NCBI GenBank assembly: GCA_964500445.1
Contig: CAZCOG010000012.1
Span: forward strand, 67,085-131,084
Reading direction: 5' to 3'
DNA: 64,000 nucleotides
Source: Persicitalea sp964500445
GTDB lineage: Bacteria > Bacteroidota > Bacteroidia > Cytophagales > Spirosomataceae
Within the stretch, counting starts at the first letter, position 1, and each line of letters begins with the position of its first letter. A program made the position numbers and the translations under genes. Shown in pieces: positions 52,007 to 60,745 of this stretch. The notes beneath the pieces were generated by a model. That model was not told where the DNA came from, made no database searches, and worked only from the letters and a program-made list of their open reading frames with translations.

Positions 52007-52547
52007 AATTTATCACTGGTACGCCAGCACGGTCATAACTCACTTTAATTCCATGGTACAATTCCTGTTCCACGTAGTCTTTCCGTAGCGGATGACCTTC
52101 CCAGTCCGTCGGCAATAGAATGCGTCGCAGGTCAGGATGTCCCGTGAAGCGGATTCCCAGCAGGTCGTAGGCTTCGCGCTCATGCCAGTCGGCAGTGCGC
52201 CAGAGACGACTCAGCGTGGGTACTTCGGGCAATGGCTCGCCTTCTTTATTTCTTGCTAAAACTACCTTCAGTACCAGCGAATGCCCAAATGGAATGGAAT
52301 TGAAATGGTAGATCACCTCCATTGTTCCGGCCAGCGCTCCGGTGGCAGCCGGGCCATTGTCAAGCGCCGTCAGACAACTCAACTGATCGAAAAAAAGCCG
52401 CTCGTCCCGAAATAGAAGCTCGGCGACCTCAGTCAACCGCTCCGGTGATACTACCAGGAAGGGCTGAGGTACCTCTAATACGACTTTGGTGAACGCGGTT
52501 TCGCCCAGTCGTTCGCTCAAATACAAATGGATATCAGTAAAATTCAT
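51999..52547 (-). CDS. nuoC: NADH-quinone oxidoreductase subunit C
   Basis: The 182-residue protein has the 30-kDa subunit signature HEREAYDLLGIRFTGHPDLR followed by ILLPTDWEGHPLRKDYV, typical of NuoC. NuoC sits in the peripheral arm of complex I between NuoB and NuoD. No nuoD follows; instead the next gene is the thioredoxin-fold protein, overlapping by 8 nt. nuoB lies 1.5 kb upstream on the same strand, separated by ferredoxin, ferritin and a hypothetical gene. The usual nuoABCD order is therefore broken. Confidence 0.93.
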   Translation of the reverse strand: MNFTDIHLYLSERLGETAFTKVVLEVPQPFLVVSPERLTEVAELLFRDERLFFDQLSCLTALDNGPAATGALAGTMEVIYHFNSIPFGHSLVLKVVLARNKEGEPLPEVPTLSRLWRTADWHEREAYDLLGIRFTGHPDLRRILLPTDWEGHPLRKDYVEQELYHGIKVSYDRAGVPVINYE

Positions 52548-52551
52548 ACGA

Positions 52552-52559
52552 CAAAGATA
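52552..52559 (-). promoter_or_regulatory. -7 element next to the nuoC start
   Basis: A perfect TATCTTTG on the minus strand ends 5 nt before the nuoC ATG. No -33 box is visible. If used, the mRNA would be leaderless. Confidence 0.3.
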
Positions 52560-52621
52560 ACTAAAGCCGAACTTAACGGGCGGACGTTTGTTTTTTTACA
52601 AATCTTGAAAATAAAGTACCT

Positions 52622-52879
52622 ATGGGCAAATCGGGCTTCCCGGAGAAGACAATTTTTATTTGTGACGGAAAAAAGTGCGGCAAACATTCCGAAATCAGAA
52701 AGTTCTGCAAAGAGGCGATCAAGGCAAATGGTTTGAAAAATGAAGTGGAGCTCGTCAAAATGGGCTGTACCGATCATTGCAAACAAGCGCCGGTCGTCTG
52801 TTTCCAGCCCGCTAATGCGTGGTACACCGAAGTCACAGAGAAGCAAATTCAACAGCTTTTCAAAGATCATATTACCTAA
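52622..52879 (+). CDS. Thioredoxin-like [2Fe-2S] ferredoxin
   Basis: The 85-residue protein has the pattern of thioredoxin-fold ferredoxins: FICDGKKCGKH (Cys14, Cys19), then MGCTDHCKQAPVVCF (Cys49, Cys53), and the closing WYTEVTEKQIQQLFKDH. This is the NuoE-like [2Fe-2S] fold without the rest of NuoE. It may carry electrons or a cluster for a neighbouring enzyme. It is divergent from nuoC and convergent with ferritin. Confidence 0.88.
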   Translation: MGKSGFPEKTIFICDGKKCGKHSEIRKFCKEAIKANGLKNEVELVKMGCTDHCKQAPVVCFQPANAWYTEVTEKQIQQLFKDHIT

Positions 52880-52952
52880 AAAAGGAGCCGATGTGGCTCC
52901 TCCTTTAAATTGCAGATCGTCGAAACTGTCATCACAAAGTACCTTGGAATCA

Positions 52953-53483
52953 TTAACTTAAAGTACCTCCTACTTTGCCGATTTCTTCGTCCAAAACAAA
53001 TTTTCCGGTGGCACTTTCAGCATCGATGAGATCGAACAGCTCCATTACGCGGCGGGCGTTGCGCTCTTCCTCACGCTGCTCGCGCACGTACCACATCATA
53101 AACTCCTCGGTAGCGTAGTCATTCAACTCGCGACATTTGGCCACGATGCGGTTAATGGAATGGGTGACAGCAATTTCGCCCTGTAGAGCCGTTTCAAAGA
53201 CATCGCGCAGCGAAGCAAACTCCTGTTGTACTTCATTGGGGGTGGGCGTGATCGCTGTGCCGCCTACATTGGTAATGTACTTGAATATTTTCAGGAAGTG
53301 TTCCCGCTCTTCCTCTGCCTGTGCATAGAGGTAGCCCGCCGAGTAGTCATAGCCGTTGCGGTCCAACCAGGCGGCCATTGCCAGGTACTTCAGAGAAGCT
53401 TCGGCCTCCATTTTACACTGGGCGTTCAGCGCCATTTCTATTTCTTCTGTCAGGGAAGTATGCAGTCTTACCAGATCTTTCAT
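52953..53483 (-). CDS. ftnA: Ferritin
   Basis: The 176-residue protein is a four-helix non-heme ferritin. Ferroxidase residues are visible in MEAEASLKYLAMAAWLDRNG and AEEEREHFLKIFKYI, with TEEFMMWYVREQREEERNAR in the fourth-helix region. It stores iron as a 24-mer in the cytoplasm. Neighbours include a [2Fe-2S] ferredoxin and complex I subunits, all iron-rich proteins. No Fur-like operator was recognised. Confidence 0.94.
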   Translation of the reverse strand: MKDLVRLHTSLTEEIEMALNAQCKMEAEASLKYLAMAAWLDRNGYDYSAGYLYAQAEEEREHFLKIFKYITNVGGTAITPTPNEVQQEFASLRDVFETALQGEIAVTHSINRIVAKCRELNDYATEEFMMWYVREQREEERNARRVMELFDLIDAESATGKFVLDEEIGKVGGTLS

Positions 53484-53588
53484 ATCGATACTAGGGTTAA
53501 AAAAATTAACAATGAAAATGAGCCAGAATCACGCCTTATTTATTTTATAAGAAAGTGAGATTTGAGCTTACATGAGAGATTTTCTAAC

Positions 53589-53933
53589 TTAAATCAGCGA
53601 CACTTCGCCGAGTACTTCGTGCAGCAGGCTATTGAGTTTGAGGGCAAATTTCGTACCATCAAGCAGTTCGCGGAGCTGAATGAGGTCGCAGAGCGTTACT
53701 TGCAGCGAAAGTCCGTGCTGTGGTGCCTCAATAATTTCGAAGTCGCCCTCATCGGAGAGGTCATAAAGGCGTTCGTGAATATTGATCGCAAGTACTTTGC
53801 GCTGGAAGACAGAAAAATCGCGCATTTTAAATGCGATATGCGTTTCCCCAAATTGCAGATGAATGCGGTTAGTGAGGTCGCACTGCCAGGAAGTACCTTT
53901 GGCAGTGCGGTATAGTTCGTTAGTTTGGTGCAC
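53589..53933 (-). CDS. Uncharacterised small protein between nuoB and ferritin
   Basis: A GTG at 53933 gives 114 residues starting HQTNELYRT after Met. An upstream TTG (53996) would add 21 hydrophobic residues. The sequence has regular strands and helices (IHLQFGETHIAFKMRDFSVF; LCDLIQLRELLDGTKFALKL). It recalls small Bacteroidota proteins with a conserved aromatic/beta core, but I cannot assign a family. A plus-strand frame over the same DNA is less protein-like. It is in line with nuoB and ferritin, and a short AT-rich hairpin lies just upstream. Confidence 0.6.
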   Translation of the reverse strand: MHQTNELYRTAKGTSWQCDLTNRIHLQFGETHIAFKMRDFSVFQRKVLAINIHERLYDLSDEGDFEIIEAPQHGLSLQVTLCDLIQLRELLDGTKFALKLNSLLHEVLGEVSLI

Positions 53934-54040
53934 GAAGAATTCCCTTTTTTCTGGAATGAAGAGCACAAAAATAGGGATTCTACGAGCAAGTCCCAAGACT
54001 ATTTGAAATTATTCTAAATAGATAGAAAAGATAATTCAAA

Positions 54041-54568
54041 TCATACCCTGGCTGCTTCCATCTCTAGCAGCAAAGTGGGCGCGGGCTTATTCTGGCTCAA
54101 AGGATGCTCGCTGCGAATCTTTTCCTGTAATTTCATAAATCCACCGATCAGCGCCTCGGGGCGGGGCGGGCAGCCCGGTACGTATACATCCACCGGAATT
54201 ATGCGATCCACACCTTTCACTACGTGGTAACCATGCTCCCAGTAGGGCCCGCCGCAATTCGAACAGCTCCCCATCGAGATCACATAGCGCGGTTCGGGCA
54301 TCTGCTCGTAAAGCCGCCGGATACGGTCGGCCATTTTGAAAGTAACGGTACCGGCCACGATCATCACGTCAGACTGGCGGGGCGAAGGGCGGGGGAAAAT
54401 GCCGAAGCGTTCGAGATCATAGTGCGAGGCGAAAGTAGCCATCATTTCGATGGCGCAGCAAGCCAGCCCGAAGCCCATCGGCCATAACGAAGAAAGCCGC
54501 GCCCAGTTCAGCAGGTCTTCGGCACTGGTGAGAATGATGCCGCCGTCGCCGGTTTTTTGAGGTGTCAT
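54041..54568 (-). CDS. nuoB: NADH-quinone oxidoreductase subunit B
   Basis: The 175-residue protein carries the N2 cluster ligands: GLACCAIEM (Cys37-Cys38), MGSCSNCGGPYW and VPGCPPRPEAL. These make it a functional-looking PSST/NuoB subunit, which passes electrons to quinone. It is separated from nuoC by three non-complex-I genes and no nuoA precedes it. The upstream neighbour on the same strand is an ABC transporter permease gene. Confidence 0.95.
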   Translation of the reverse strand: MTPQKTGDGGIILTSAEDLLNWARLSSLWPMGFGLACCAIEMMATFASHYDLERFGIFPRPSPRQSDVMIVAGTVTFKMADRIRRLYEQMPEPRYVISMGSCSNCGGPYWEHGYHVVKGVDRIIPVDVYVPGCPPRPEALIGGFMKLQEKIRSEHPLSQNKPAPTLLLEMEAARV

Positions 54569-54654
54569 TATAGTATTGAATTTTGACGGGGTCCGGTGGG
54601 CCGGAGTGGTCCGTGCGATAAGTAAATTGTATTTTCCCGGACTTCCTGCCCCTT

Positions 54655-55722
54655 TTAGCAGTACCAGCGCCGCCAGCCTACGAAGGCTCCGCCAAGCAGA
54701 ATCCCGGCAAGCAGCGCAACGGGAATTTTATATAATATAGCAAAGGTAAGGATAATGAAACCGATCGCCACGGGTTGCAGAGTTTCTTCCAGCGGTAGTT
54801 GGCGCCGATAAAGTTGGGCATGGTACAGGATAATAACACTAAGTCCGAGCGTGTAGAGCTGTGCCAGTTCCCCCCATTCCAGGCGGGTACCGTAGCGGAT
54901 CGCCAATATGGTTTCGGGGAGCAGCAGGATTGCATGTAGTATTATCACCCGCGAAAAGCGTATTGTTGTTCCAGATGGCAGCGATTTTCCCCATAGCCAT
55001 ACTTCGTTTTCCCATTGGTAGAGTTCGAACGAAAGTCCGGCATTGAGCAGGTAAGCCAGCGAAAAGCCCACAGCAGGAAGCCGCAGATCGTAGACTCCGG
55101 TACTGTCGTAAACCAGGGCGGAAATCATAAACAGAAAAACGCCCAATTTGCTTAAAAGCAGCGTAAACCCCCGCTCGCGCAGCAGCCATTCAAGTGTCCA
55201 GAAAATAAAATTTACCGGCCGCCTGAAGGGCAACCGGAAATCTGTTTTCCGGTTTGAGGATGCCACATCGGGATTCCGCCAGCGCCACTCGGTCACAGCC
55301 AGTAGCGCTAAAGTCAGCAGCAACCAAAACGCAAACATAGGCCAGCTGTTCGCCAGCAAATCTTCCTGACTGGCGATACTCAAAACATACATTCCGTACC
55401 CGAGCAAGGGCAGAATAAATCCCAGGACCATTACGATTTCCCGCATTACCCGCTTACTCCACGGCCACAAATACGCGTGATGCATTAAAACGTATTCAGG
55501 TCGAGTCAATTGGTTATTAAGAAATTGGGCGCAAAGCAGCGTATAGGCGATCCAGATTATCAAGAGAGCGGTCATCCCCCACTCATCCGTCAGGAAAAAC
55601 AGGGCGAAGGCATGGTGTTCGCGGCTCGATAAAAATCCGAAGAGAATAAATGCGGTGACCAGAAAGAACCCGGCCCGCTGGCGGTAGAATTCGCGGACGG
55701 TGGATAAGAGAAGTACTTTCAT
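54655..55722 (-). CDS. ABC-2-like multi-spanning permease
   Basis: The 355-residue hydrophobic protein has about 8-9 transmembrane helices (for example FFLVTAFILFGFLSS and VMVLGFILPLLGYGMYVL) and few charged loops. It has no recognisable enzyme motif. Its ATG overlaps the stop of the ATP-binding protein gene by 4 nt (ATGA). It is therefore the membrane subunit of that transporter. Substrate unknown; the family is typical of Bacteroidota-specific exporters. Confidence 0.82.
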   Translation of the reverse strand: MKVLLLSTVREFYRQRAGFFLVTAFILFGFLSSREHHAFALFFLTDEWGMTALLIIWIAYTLLCAQFLNNQLTRPEYVLMHHAYLWPWSKRVMREIVMVLGFILPLLGYGMYVLSIASQEDLLANSWPMFAFWLLLTLALLAVTEWRWRNPDVASSNRKTDFRLPFRRPVNFIFWTLEWLLRERGFTLLLSKLGVFLFMISALVYDSTGVYDLRLPAVGFSLAYLLNAGLSFELYQWENEVWLWGKSLPSGTTIRFSRVIILHAILLLPETILAIRYGTRLEWGELAQLYTLGLSVIILYHAQLYRRQLPLEETLQPVAIGFIILTFAILYKIPVALLAGILLGGAFVGWRRWYC

Positions 55723-56354
55723 ACCTCCAGGGAAACCAGTGTCCGGTTCTGTAATGCAAAACCAGCGGTGAGCGGCAAATCGGTCTCAGCAAATGGCTGA
55801 TGCGACGACAGCAGGAACGTCACGCCCCGCGCGTGGTACTTTTTGATAAGCGCAAATAAATTACCCCGGGCTTCCAGATCAATGGTAATCAGCGGCTCAT
55901 CCAGGATGATTACGCTAGGCTCGCCCAGAAATGCCAACGCCAGCGAGGTCTTCTTGACCATGCCACTCGAGCACGCCCCCATCGGCTGATCCAGGTAGTT
56001 GATACCCAGGGCTTCTACCAGTTCCGGCAACTGTCCGGCCGGGCTCTTCTTAGATTCTGCCACGAAAGCCAGCAGATCGGCGGGCGTAAGGAAGGCGGGA
56101 TACAGCGGCTCGGCCTCCCCCAGGTTCAGCCGCAGGCGGTAAGCGACCGGGTCGCGTTTGAGGTCAAATTTCTGCTCCAAAAGTACTTCTCCTTCAAAGG
56201 GCAGCATTCCCGACAGGGTACGAAATAAGGTAGATTTCCCCGCGCCGTTCTCTCCCTGAATCCAGTAGATTCCTTTGTCTATTTGCCATTCGGGAATGGC
56301 AAGTACCTCGTGGGATCCGTAGCTTTTCCGCAAGTTTTTGACCTGCAATTTCAT
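55719..56354 (-). CDS. ABC transporter ATP-binding protein
   Basis: The 211-residue ATPase has Walker A GENGAGKSTL, Walker B VIILDEPL, and the H-loop LLSSHQ. The signature motif is degenerate (CSSGMVKK instead of LSGGQ), and the Q-loop region is short. It heads a two-gene operon with the permease, overlapping by 4 nt. Direction of transport and substrate are not evident. Confidence 0.9.
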   Translation of the reverse strand: MKLQVKNLRKSYGSHEVLAIPEWQIDKGIYWIQGENGAGKSTLFRTLSGMLPFEGEVLLEQKFDLKRDPVAYRLRLNLGEAEPLYPAFLTPADLLAFVAESKKSPAGQLPELVEALGINYLDQPMGACSSGMVKKTSLALAFLGEPSVIILDEPLITIDLEARGNLFALIKKYHARGVTFLLSSHQPFAETDLPLTAGFALQNRTLVSLEV

Positions 56355-56458
56355 ATTTCAGGATAGAAAACGTTTTATAAAATATTATTTTTGTTCAAAA
56401 TTTCTTTGCCTTTGTTTATTCAACGCCGGACGAACACATAGGTTCGCCCCTACAAAAT

Positions 56459-57316
56459 ATGCAACAACTCGCCGACTACTTCGCTACTATTCCCTCTTCC
56501 CACCGTACAGCTATTTTGGTGGGCGGTATTACGGTGTTCTGGCTGATTGAGGGAGCCCTGCCCCTTTTCCGGTTTGAGTATAACAAATGGAAACACGCGG
56601 GGATCAATATATTTTTCACCATCACGACTATTATTATCAACTTCGCGATGGCCTTCATATTAGTCAAATCCAGCGACTGGGCCATCGCGCACGACTTCGG
56701 GCTGCTGCAATGGCTCCCCGAAATGCCACTCTGGGCCTACGGGCTGTTAGGACTGCTGCTGCTTGACCTGATTGGCGCGTACTTCGTACACTGGACCGAG
56801 CACAAGGTACGCTGGATGTGGCGCTTTCACCTGATTCACCATACCGATACCCACGTGGACACGACTACCGCCAACCGCCACCACCCCGGTGAAAGCGTGT
56901 TTCGCTTCGTGTTCACGACCGCCGCCGTGGTAGTCGTGGGAGCGCCCATGTGGCTGGTGTTTCTGTACCAGGCCCTTTCGGTAGCTCTGTCGCAGTTCAA
57001 TCACGCCAATATCGACCTACCCGCTTCGGTAGACAAAGTACTTAGCTGGATCATCGTGACGCCCAATATGCACCACGTCCATCATCACTACATGCAGCCC
57101 TACACGGACACGAATTTCGGTAATATTTTCTCAATCTGGGATCGGCTGTTTGGTACTTTTGCGCGGGAAGACGGCAGCAAGCTGGTGTATGGCATCGATA
57201 CGCACATGGCGCCGCATGAAAATGAGCACGTGGGCAATCTATTGAAGATTCCGTTTCAAAAGTACCGCCCGCCGGTGGGGGCAAAGTTTTCGGAGGAGCG
57301 CTTTTCTAGAGAATAA
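56459..57316 (+). CDS. Sterol desaturase/fatty acid hydroxylase family protein
   Basis: The 285-residue membrane protein has four or five hydrophobic helices and the histidine clusters of the di-iron superfamily: HWTEHKVRWMWRFHLIHHTD, NRHHPGE, and NMHHVHHHYMQPYTDTNFGN. These bind two irons to hydroxylate or desaturate lipid substrates at the membrane. The substrate could be a carotenoid, fatty acid or ornithine lipid; it is not predictable. It is divergent from the ABC operon and convergent with polX (16 nt apart). Confidence 0.9.
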   Translation: MQQLADYFATIPSSHRTAILVGGITVFWLIEGALPLFRFEYNKWKHAGINIFFTITTIIINFAMAFILVKSSDWAIAHDFGLLQWLPEMPLWAYGLLGLLLLDLIGAYFVHWTEHKVRWMWRFHLIHHTDTHVDTTTANRHHPGESVFRFVFTTAAVVVVGAPMWLVFLYQALSVALSQFNHANIDLPASVDKVLSWIIVTPNMHHVHHHYMQPYTDTNFGNIFSIWDRLFGTFAREDGSKLVYGIDTHMAPHENEHVGNLLKIPFQKYRPPVGAKFSEERFSRE

Positions 57317-57332
57317 GGTACATTAGATTAAT

Positions 57333-59045
57333 TCATACTTTTTCTTTCTGAAGAAAATATTCTTCCATCTCTCTCAAAGACAACGCATTAAAAGTCATAT
57401 CCCTGGTCAACCCACCCTTGCGGCCCATCGCTACGCCGTAGTGCATGTCAAAGTACCCTTGGGTGCTGTGGGCGTCTGGGTTAATACTCAGTTTGACGCC
57501 TTTTTCCAGACAGTAGCCAATCCATCGCCAGTCCAGGTCCAGCCGCCAGGGACTGGCGTTGATTTCCATAATGACATTATGCTCGGCGCAAGCGTCGATG
57601 ATGGCACGATAGTCGATCGGGTAGCCGTCGCGAGAGAGTAGTAATCGTCCCGTTGGGTGTCCCAAGATAGTCGTGTAGGGATTGGCAATGGCGGTCAGCA
57701 AACGTTCCGTCGCCTTTTCCAGCGACATCGTCAGGTTGCTGTGGACGGAGGCGACGACGTAGTCGAAAGTACTTAATACGTCGGCGGCGTAGTCCAGCAT
57801 CCCGTCGCCGAGGATGTCGGATTCGATGCCTTTCAGGATTTTGAAAGGCTTTTCCGGATTTTCGGCGGCGAAGCGGGCGTTAAGCTGGTCGATTTCGGCG
57901 TGTTGCTGCAGTACTTTGTCGGGACGGAGGCCGTTGGCGTAGGCGGCGGTTTGGGAGTGGTCGGCGATGCCCAGGTACTCGAAGCCCAGATCGCGGCAGA
58001 AAGTCGCCATTTCTTCGAGCGTATTGTTGCCGTCGGAGTAGGTACTGTGGTTGTGCAGGATACCTTTAAGGTCGTCCCAGGTTACGAGGTCGGCGAATGT
58101 GTGTTTCTCGGCCCAGGAAAACTCTCCGTACCCCTCGCGCATTTCGGGAACGATGAAGGGTAGCCCGGCTTTCTCGTAAATTTTTTCTTCCGCCGCTACC
58201 GCTTCGGTACGGGCGATTTGCAGCAACGTGCGCCCCCCGGTGGCGGGATGTGCCAGGTGACCTTCGGCGGCGCTTCGTACGAAGAGTTCATTCTCGATTT
58301 TGGCGGCAGCGACTGAAACAATTTCCACCAAAATATCCTGATCGAAAGCTCTACCCCGCCAGACAAAGGGTGTGGAGTTCCTGACGTCCTGATGAAGTAC
58401 CTCAATTTTGGAAAGTACCTTCTGTACAGACACAGGCGAGTCGGCGGGTATGAGGAAGCGCAGCGTTTCGACGGTTTCGGTCTTGCGCCGCATTTCGCCG
58501 GCTACTTCCACGCGGTCGAAGTTTTGTTCCAAAATATCCAGAATCAGCTGCGAGAGCGTTTCGGCCTGGTTCATCCGCAGCTTTCCTTGCTGGCTGCGCA
58601 GAAACGCCAGCGAGTCCAGGATTTTCTGCTGGGTACCTTCGCCAAAACCTTTGAGTTTTGCGATGCGGCCATCCAGACAGGCAGCTTCCAGTTCGGCAAT
58701 AGTATCGATACCGGTTTCGTGCCAGAGGGCGGCGATCTTCTTGGGGCCGATGCCCTTGATCCTGAACATTTCAAGTACCCCGGGCGGGGTAGCGGCCAGC
58801 AATTCTTCGGTTTCTTTAATACTTCCCTTCTCGACCAGTTCAATTATTTTTCCGGCTACGCCTTTCCCAACACCCTGAATTTTAATAAGATCGCCGAACG
58901 AGAGTTCGGCGATCTGTACATTCGTCAATTTGTCGAGGTTAAAAGCTGCTGCGCTGTACGCTCTGATTTTAAAGGCATCCGCTCCGTGGAGTTCCAGCAG
59001 GCGGGCGGTTAGTTCAAGGGCTTCAATAATTTCGGGGTTGGTCAT
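57333..59045 (-). CDS. polX: PolX-type DNA repair protein with degenerate polymerase site
   Basis: The 570-residue protein has the PolX layout: helix-hairpin-helix motifs (IQGVGKGVAGKIIELVEKG; IKGIGPKKIAALWHETG), a polymerase-X domain (about 1-310), and a C-terminal PHP domain. The PHP metal residues are all present: HNH (331-333), Asp338, ADHS (His363), Glu408, His435, His463 and PDAH (524-526). In contrast, the polymerase metal motif, normally GSxRRGKETxGDxD, reads GEMRRKTETVETL (183-195): both Asp are missing. It probably works as a PHP-domain nuclease or DNA-end protein rather than a polymerase. Confidence 0.9.
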   Translation of the reverse strand: MTNPEIIEALELTARLLELHGADAFKIRAYSAAAFNLDKLTNVQIAELSFGDLIKIQGVGKGVAGKIIELVEKGSIKETEELLAATPPGVLEMFRIKGIGPKKIAALWHETGIDTIAELEAACLDGRIAKLKGFGEGTQQKILDSLAFLRSQQGKLRMNQAETLSQLILDILEQNFDRVEVAGEMRRKTETVETLRFLIPADSPVSVQKVLSKIEVLHQDVRNSTPFVWRGRAFDQDILVEIVSVAAAKIENELFVRSAAEGHLAHPATGGRTLLQIARTEAVAAEEKIYEKAGLPFIVPEMREGYGEFSWAEKHTFADLVTWDDLKGILHNHSTYSDGNNTLEEMATFCRDLGFEYLGIADHSQTAAYANGLRPDKVLQQHAEIDQLNARFAAENPEKPFKILKGIESDILGDGMLDYAADVLSTFDYVVASVHSNLTMSLEKATERLLTAIANPYTTILGHPTGRLLLSRDGYPIDYRAIIDACAEHNVIMEINASPWRLDLDWRWIGYCLEKGVKLSINPDAHSTQGYFDMHYGVAMGRKGGLTRDMTFNALSLREMEEYFLQKEKV

Positions 59046-59078
59046 GGTTCAGGGGTATTTTTTTGCGAGTAATGCGTG

Positions 59079-59086
59079 CAAAGATA
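59079..59086 (-). promoter_or_regulatory. -7 element of polX
   Basis: A perfect TATCTTTG on the minus strand lies 33 nt before the polX ATG. The -33 position, inside the end of susD, is poor. Confidence 0.4.
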
Positions 59087-59097
59087 ACCCCGAGCCA

Positions 59098-60615
59098 CTA
59101 CTTATCCCACCACACTTTGGTATCCAGGTCATCGGCTCCCATGCGAGCAGCAGCTTCCTTAAGGTTGGCACTATTCACCGACACCTCGGAGTTAGGATAA
59201 GTCAGGCGGTTAATAAAGTCTCCTTTAATTTCCTTCCCCGGAAATGGGTTAGGCGTCAGCTTAGGGAAGCTGCTACGCCGCCAGTTGGCAAACGATTCCG
59301 GCCCATTCATGAAGGAAGCTACCCAGTACTGCGTGTTGATTTGCTCCAGAGCTTTGGCAGGATCGAGCGGGTGGGCGGCGATATAAGTGTCAATGGACGC
59401 TTTTGGAATCGCGGACCTTTCGTCGTACAGGGCCATTTGCTCCATATGCGCCCGGATGCCCGCGCTGTAATACTCCGCCGCTGAGCCCGTAATCCAGCCA
59501 CGCTGCGCTGCCTCGGCCAGGTAAAGCTTGTTCATCGCGTTGGTCACCAGAAACATCGGCGACTGCTGCTTGGCAAGGCGGGTGCGGTCGATCTGGCTGT
59601 ACGCATAGAAACTGGCAATTCCATCCCTGGCAGCCTGGGCGACTATGGAGGCATTGTCGAAGCCAAAGGGCATACCGATCTGCACGGCGGGATCGATGAC
59701 TGCGTTGGCCGCATTCTGTTGCGGTCCGGAAGCCGCATTGACGTAGCGCACAGCAATGGCACCCAGCCTGGGGTCGTTGTTGCTTTTCAGATAATTCACG
59801 AAAGGTGCCGCTAGATAAATGTTGTTAGCCTCGGTTCCGTTCAGGGTGGTGCCCAAGCCATTTTGATAGTTGGCATTATGCCGAACCACCGCGTTGTTGG
59901 CGTTATCTTCGATCACCCCGCCCGCAAAAGCAGCTTTCACGGTGGCCTGAGCAAGCGCGGCATCAGCTTCTGTGAGCCGCATCCCGGCCCGCAGCAACAG
60001 GGAGTAGCCCAGCTTTTTCCATTTGGCGATATCTCCCTGATACAGAATATCGGCGTTTTCTTTGGGCTTGGAAGCATCCAGCGCGGCCGAAGCTTCGGTC
60101 AACTCCTTGATAATATCCTTATAAATAGCTTCCTGGGGATCGTACTTGGGTTTGGTGATCCCATCGACAAAGCCAACTCCCGCTTCAAAATAAGGGACAT
60201 CTCCGTAGGTATCGGTAAGTACCATGAAGCCGTGGGCCTGCCAGATACGGGCCATGTTCACCAGATTACTGCGAGCCGGGTCGCCGGAGGCCAAATCGAT
60301 GGCCGTTTTCGTGTAGCGAATCACGTTGGGGTAGTACCTTAGCCAGGTCTGCTGCGTGTATTCCCGAACGTCCTGATTGAAGTTTGCACCAGTTAGTACG
60401 CCGGAGTTGGGCGTAACCGTCTGTTGTACGATGCTCATGTCGTACTGCAGTACCGTGGCCACGTGCGATGCGTTAATGACCGCGTTGTTGAGCAAAAAGG
60501 CCGGATTGACCGTAGTGGCCGCCGTAGGATTCGTATTGAGTTCATCGAAGCCTTTATCGCAGGACATCACAAGCAGGCATAGCGAGATGCCGAGAAATAT
60601 TGGTAGCTTTTTCAT
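59098..60615 (-). CDS. susD: SusD/RagB-family outer-membrane lipoprotein
   Basis: The 505-residue protein has a lipoprotein signal (IFLGISLCLLVMSC, Cys19) and the SusD-like helical repeats. Landmarks are FDELNTNPTAATTVNPAFLL near the start, ARIWQAHGFMVLTDTYGDVP, and the C-terminal ESFANWRRSSFPKLTPNPF, typical of the SusD-like 2 subgroup. It forms a lid over the SusC transporter to bind oligosaccharides or peptides at the cell surface. It follows susC with a 130-nt spacer that contains an inverted repeat. No glycoside hydrolase is next to it. Confidence 0.93.
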   Translation of the reverse strand: MKKLPIFLGISLCLLVMSCDKGFDELNTNPTAATTVNPAFLLNNAVINASHVATVLQYDMSIVQQTVTPNSGVLTGANFNQDVREYTQQTWLRYYPNVIRYTKTAIDLASGDPARSNLVNMARIWQAHGFMVLTDTYGDVPYFEAGVGFVDGITKPKYDPQEAIYKDIIKELTEASAALDASKPKENADILYQGDIAKWKKLGYSLLLRAGMRLTEADAALAQATVKAAFAGGVIEDNANNAVVRHNANYQNGLGTTLNGTEANNIYLAAPFVNYLKSNNDPRLGAIAVRYVNAASGPQQNAANAVIDPAVQIGMPFGFDNASIVAQAARDGIASFYAYSQIDRTRLAKQQSPMFLVTNAMNKLYLAEAAQRGWITGSAAEYYSAGIRAHMEQMALYDERSAIPKASIDTYIAAHPLDPAKALEQINTQYWVASFMNGPESFANWRRSSFPKLTPNPFPGKEIKGDFINRLTYPNSEVSVNSANLKEAAARMGADDLDTKVWWDK

Positions 60616-60648
60616 AATTTCAATGAGTGAATTATGGAATGTTGGGCT

Positions 60649-60723
60649 GTCGGAATTAGTTGGGTGAGCATTCAGTCAAGATGATCATCCATACTGTAAA
60701 ATACATTATTCACTAATTCCGAC
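60649..60723. repeat. Inverted repeat in the susC-susD spacer
   Basis: 12-bp arms (60649-60660 and 60712-60723, GTCGGAATTAGT type) enclose a 51-nt loop, and ATTCACTAATTCC is repeated directly at the right side. It could reduce read-through from susC to susD or stabilise one half of the mRNA. Confidence 0.7.
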
Positions 60724-60745
60724 ATTCACTAATTCCAAATTGATT

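Noticed and set aside
53562..53915. Plus-strand ORF of 117 codons overlapping the hypothetical gene at 53589
   Set aside because: The minus-strand translation is more protein-like and co-oriented with nuoB and ferritin. The plus-strand frame reads as its shadow.
54001..54041. AT-rich hairpin after nuoB
   Set aside because: The stem has a bulge and is purely A/T-rich; too weak to call a terminator.
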